Position numbers and translations under genes: made by a program. From CAYUYV01 sp964474635 (GTDB taxonomy: Bacteria > Pseudomonadota > Alphaproteobacteria > JAJFIK01), in the NCBI GenBank assembly GCA_964474635.1, contig CAYYTT010000004.1:1-64000 (forward strand): DNA of 64,000 nt, in the 5' to 3' direction. Shown here in pieces: positions 62,043 through 64,000 of this stretch; position 1 is the stretch's first letter; the number at the start of each line of letters is the position of its first letter. The notes under the pieces were generated by a model. That model searched no databases, had not been told where the DNA came from, and worked only from the letters and a program-made list of their open reading frames with translations.

Positions 62043-63080
62043 ATGGACGGCGCGATGACGATCAAAGACGGCCTTATCCCTTCTATTGGCAAGACACCGC
62101 TCATTCGGTTGCGCAGGGCCTCCGAGCTCACGGGTTGCGACATATTGGGCAAGGCCGAGTTCATGAATCCCGGCCAATCCGTAAAAGACCGGGCCGCCCT
62201 TGGCATTGTTCAGGACGCGGTGGACAGCGGCCGCCTTCGTCCTGGCGGGGTGATCGTGGAAGGAACGGCCGGTAACACCGGGATCGGTCTTGCGCTTGTG
62301 GCCAACGCCCTTGGGTTTCGCACGGTGATCGTGATCCCGGAGACCCAAAGTCAGGAGAAAAAAGACACGCTACGCCTGTTCGGCGCGGACGTGATCGAAG
62401 TCCCGGCCGTGCCCTACAAGGACCCCAACAACTACGTGAAAATGTCGGGCCGCTTGGCCGAGAAAATCGATCGCGAGAACCCCAATGGCGCGATCTGGGC
62501 GAACCAGTTCGACAATGTCGCCAATCGCCGGGCCCATTACACCACGACGGGCCCGGAAATCTGGGAGGAAACCGGCGGCAAGGTCGATGCCTTTGTCTCG
62601 GCCGTCGGCACCGGGGGCACGCTTGCCGGGGTGTCCATGGCGCTCAAGGAACGCAACAGCCGCATCGTGACGGCGCTGGCCGATCCCATGGGCGCTGCGC
62701 TTTACAATTTTTACAAGCACGGCGAGCTGAAAGCCGAGGGCTCTTCGATCACCGAGGGCATCGGGCAGGGGCGCATTACGGCGAATCTCGAGGGTGCGCC
62801 CATCGATCATGCCTTCCAGATCCCCGACAGCGAAGCCATTCCCATCGTCTTCGATCTGCTGGAACATGAGGGGCTGTGCCTGGGCGGTTCGGCCGGCGTT
62901 AACGTTGCCGGTGCCATCCGTTTGGCACGCGAGCTTGGTCCCGGGCATACAATCGTGACCATCCTGTGCGATTATGGAACACGGTATCAAAGCAAGCTCT
63001 TCAATCCGGAATTCCTGACATCGAATAACCTGCCGGTGCCCAATTGGCTGACGCGTCCTCCGATCGCCGCACTGACGTGA
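62043..63080 (+). CDS. cysK: Cysteine synthase A
   Basis: PLP enzyme making cysteine from O-acetylserine and sulfide. 345 residues. Seen: the PLP lysine in NPGQSVKDRAA, EGTAGNTGIGLA (the family's Asn/Thr binding loop), VGTGGTLAGV and CLGGSAGVN. The ATG at 62043 has GGAAG upstream; 62055 is an alternative. A sulfurtransferase gene follows 50 bp downstream, so both serve sulfur metabolism. Confidence 0.93.
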   Translation: MDGAMTIKDGLIPSIGKTPLIRLRRASELTGCDILGKAEFMNPGQSVKDRAALGIVQDAVDSGRLRPGGVIVEGTAGNTGIGLALVANALGFRTVIVIPETQSQEKKDTLRLFGADVIEVPAVPYKDPNNYVKMSGRLAEKIDRENPNGAIWANQFDNVANRRAHYTTTGPEIWEETGGKVDAFVSAVGTGGTLAGVSMALKERNSRIVTALADPMGAALYNFYKHGELKAEGSSITEGIGQGRITANLEGAPIDHAFQIPDSEAIPIVFDLLEHEGLCLGGSAGVNVAGAIRLARELGPGHTIVTILCDYGTRYQSKLFNPEFLTSNNLPVPNWLTRPPIAALT

Positions 63081-63130
63081 CGGCGCGCCAAGCCAGCCAG
63101 CCGGTCACACAGTCTTAAGGGAGACACGCC

Positions 63131-63997
63131 ATGACCGCCTTGAAGGGACCCGATCCGCTCGTGACCACGGGCTGGCTCGCCGATCACCTGAATGCGCCGG
63201 ATGTGCGTATCGTGGATGCGTCCTGGTACCTGCCCGACGAGGACCGCGACCCGAAGGCCGAATATGAGGCGGGCCACATCCCCGGCACGATCTTCTTCGA
63301 TCTGGACGATGTGCGGGACACGGACAGCCCCTATCCCCACATGCTGCCCGACCCGGCCAAGTTTTCCTCCCGGGTGCGCTCCATGGGCCTCGGCGACGGT
63401 CACCGGATCGTTGTCTATGACGGGGCGGGGCTGTTCTCGGCCGCGCGTGTCTGGTGGATGTTCCGCGTCATGGGCCACCAGGATGTGTTCGTGCTCGATG
63501 GCGGCCTGCCTAAATGGCGCGCCGAGGGCCGCGAGCTTGAGGACCTGCCCCCACTCGGCGCGGGCACGCCGCGCCACTTCACGGCGCGCAAGTTGACCAT
63601 GATGGTCGAAGACACCTCCGGGGTCGCGGCGGCGGTCCAGGACGGCCGCCAGCAGATCGTCGACGCCCGCTCACCCTGCCGCTTCGCGGGCGAGGAAAAC
63701 GAGCCCCGGCCTGGCGTTCGGCCCGGCCACATCCCGGGCAGCCGCAATGTCCACTATCGCACCTTGCTGAACGACAACGGCACCATGAAAGGCGCCGACG
63801 CCATCCGTTCCGCCTTCGATCAGGCCGGCGTGGCCTGGGACGGTCCCATCATCGCGACCTGCGGCTCGGGGGTCTCGGCCGCCATTCTGGTCCTGGCCCT
63901 GACCCGGGCCGGCCACCCCAAGGTCTCGCTCTATGACGGCGCCTGGGCCGCTTGGGGCAGCCGCCACGATCTGCCCATCGCCAAGGGCCGGTCCTGA
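63131..63997 (+). CDS. sseA: 3-mercaptopyruvate sulfurtransferase
   Basis: A 288-residue two-domain rhodanese. The N-terminal domain has DASWYLPDEDRDP and HIPGTIFFDLDDV, the second domain has the active-site loop CGSGVSAA, the CG(S/T)G type of mercaptopyruvate sulfurtransferases rather than thiosulfate rhodaneses. GGGAG precedes the ATG. The gene is complete, ending three bases before the window edge. Confidence 0.94.
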   Translation: MTALKGPDPLVTTGWLADHLNAPDVRIVDASWYLPDEDRDPKAEYEAGHIPGTIFFDLDDVRDTDSPYPHMLPDPAKFSSRVRSMGLGDGHRIVVYDGAGLFSAARVWWMFRVMGHQDVFVLDGGLPKWRAEGRELEDLPPLGAGTPRHFTARKLTMMVEDTSGVAAAVQDGRQQIVDARSPCRFAGEENEPRPGVRPGHIPGSRNVHYRTLLNDNGTMKGADAIRSAFDQAGVAWDGPIIATCGSGVSAAILVLALTRAGHPKVSLYDGAWAAWGSRHDLPIAKGRS

Positions 63998-64000
63998 CCG

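Overview
The window is a high-GC stretch (64 kb, mostly housekeeping genes) from the draft genome of an alphaproteobacterium. The evidence for that is the gene content and order: ftsE-ftsX-ydcF-plsC, a TPR protein-bamB-der cluster, a B12-dependent class II ribonucleotide reductase (nrdJ), a ChrR anti-sigma factor beside an FeS-type photolyase, a phasin, UbiK, DUF2125, DUF4197 and the FeS-BCP photolyase type. I cannot place it to genus. No rRNA, tRNA, CRISPR array, prophage or insertion sequence is visible. There are three 100-N gaps; each is flanked by the same sequence on both sides (55, 16 and 55 bp), so they look like scaffolding joins between overlapping contigs. Removing the Ns and one copy of the overlap restores the reading frame in all three affected genes.

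Layout. 1-7.5 kb: cytochrome c, TPR protein, YfgM-like TPR protein, BamB, Der, and an unknown helical protein. 8.3-16 kb (minus strand): DUF2125, nrdJ with a cluster of DnaA-box-like sites upstream, plsC, ydcF, ftsX, ftsE. 16.7-19.3 kb: zinc-ribbon membrane protein, hpt, prs. 19.6-22.9 kb: an accessory-looking group with an FkbM methyltransferase, a GTPase-like protein, a two-TM coiled-coil protein and a glycosyltransferase. 22.9-28 kb: a hydrolase/LysR pair, then two cytochrome P460 genes around a gene broken by a gap and a frameshift. 28.2-41.3 kb: a lipoprotein, pgeF, midA, ubiK, ybjN, proC, a TetR regulator, phasin, pgsA, moaD, moaE, ilvE, an OmpR/EnvZ-type two-component pair, DUF4197. 41.4-47.4 kb: an RTX protein, an outer-membrane barrel protein, a class A beta-lactamase, and an AceE/transketolase-like enzyme. 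48-53.6 kb: a lipoprotein, then an operon of an unusual soluble FtsH-like AAA protease, an SDR and a small lipoprotein. 53.8-57.1 kb: a surface lipoprotein with a TbpB-like barrel followed by a Slam outer-membrane translocon, i.e. a type XI secretion pair. 57.2-64 kb: amidohydrolase, then chrR-photolyase-SDR, then cysK and sseA.

The most unusual signals are: the Slam/TbpB-like pair; the 942-residue FtsH-like protease with no membrane segment and an apparently degenerate first AAA domain; the GTPase plus two-TM pair; a dispersed intergenic repeat of about 110-140 bp present in five clear copies and one partial copy; and a recurrent habit of short (14, 15, 18 or 24 bp) tandem repeats, one of which has built a roughly 130-residue tail on FtsE.
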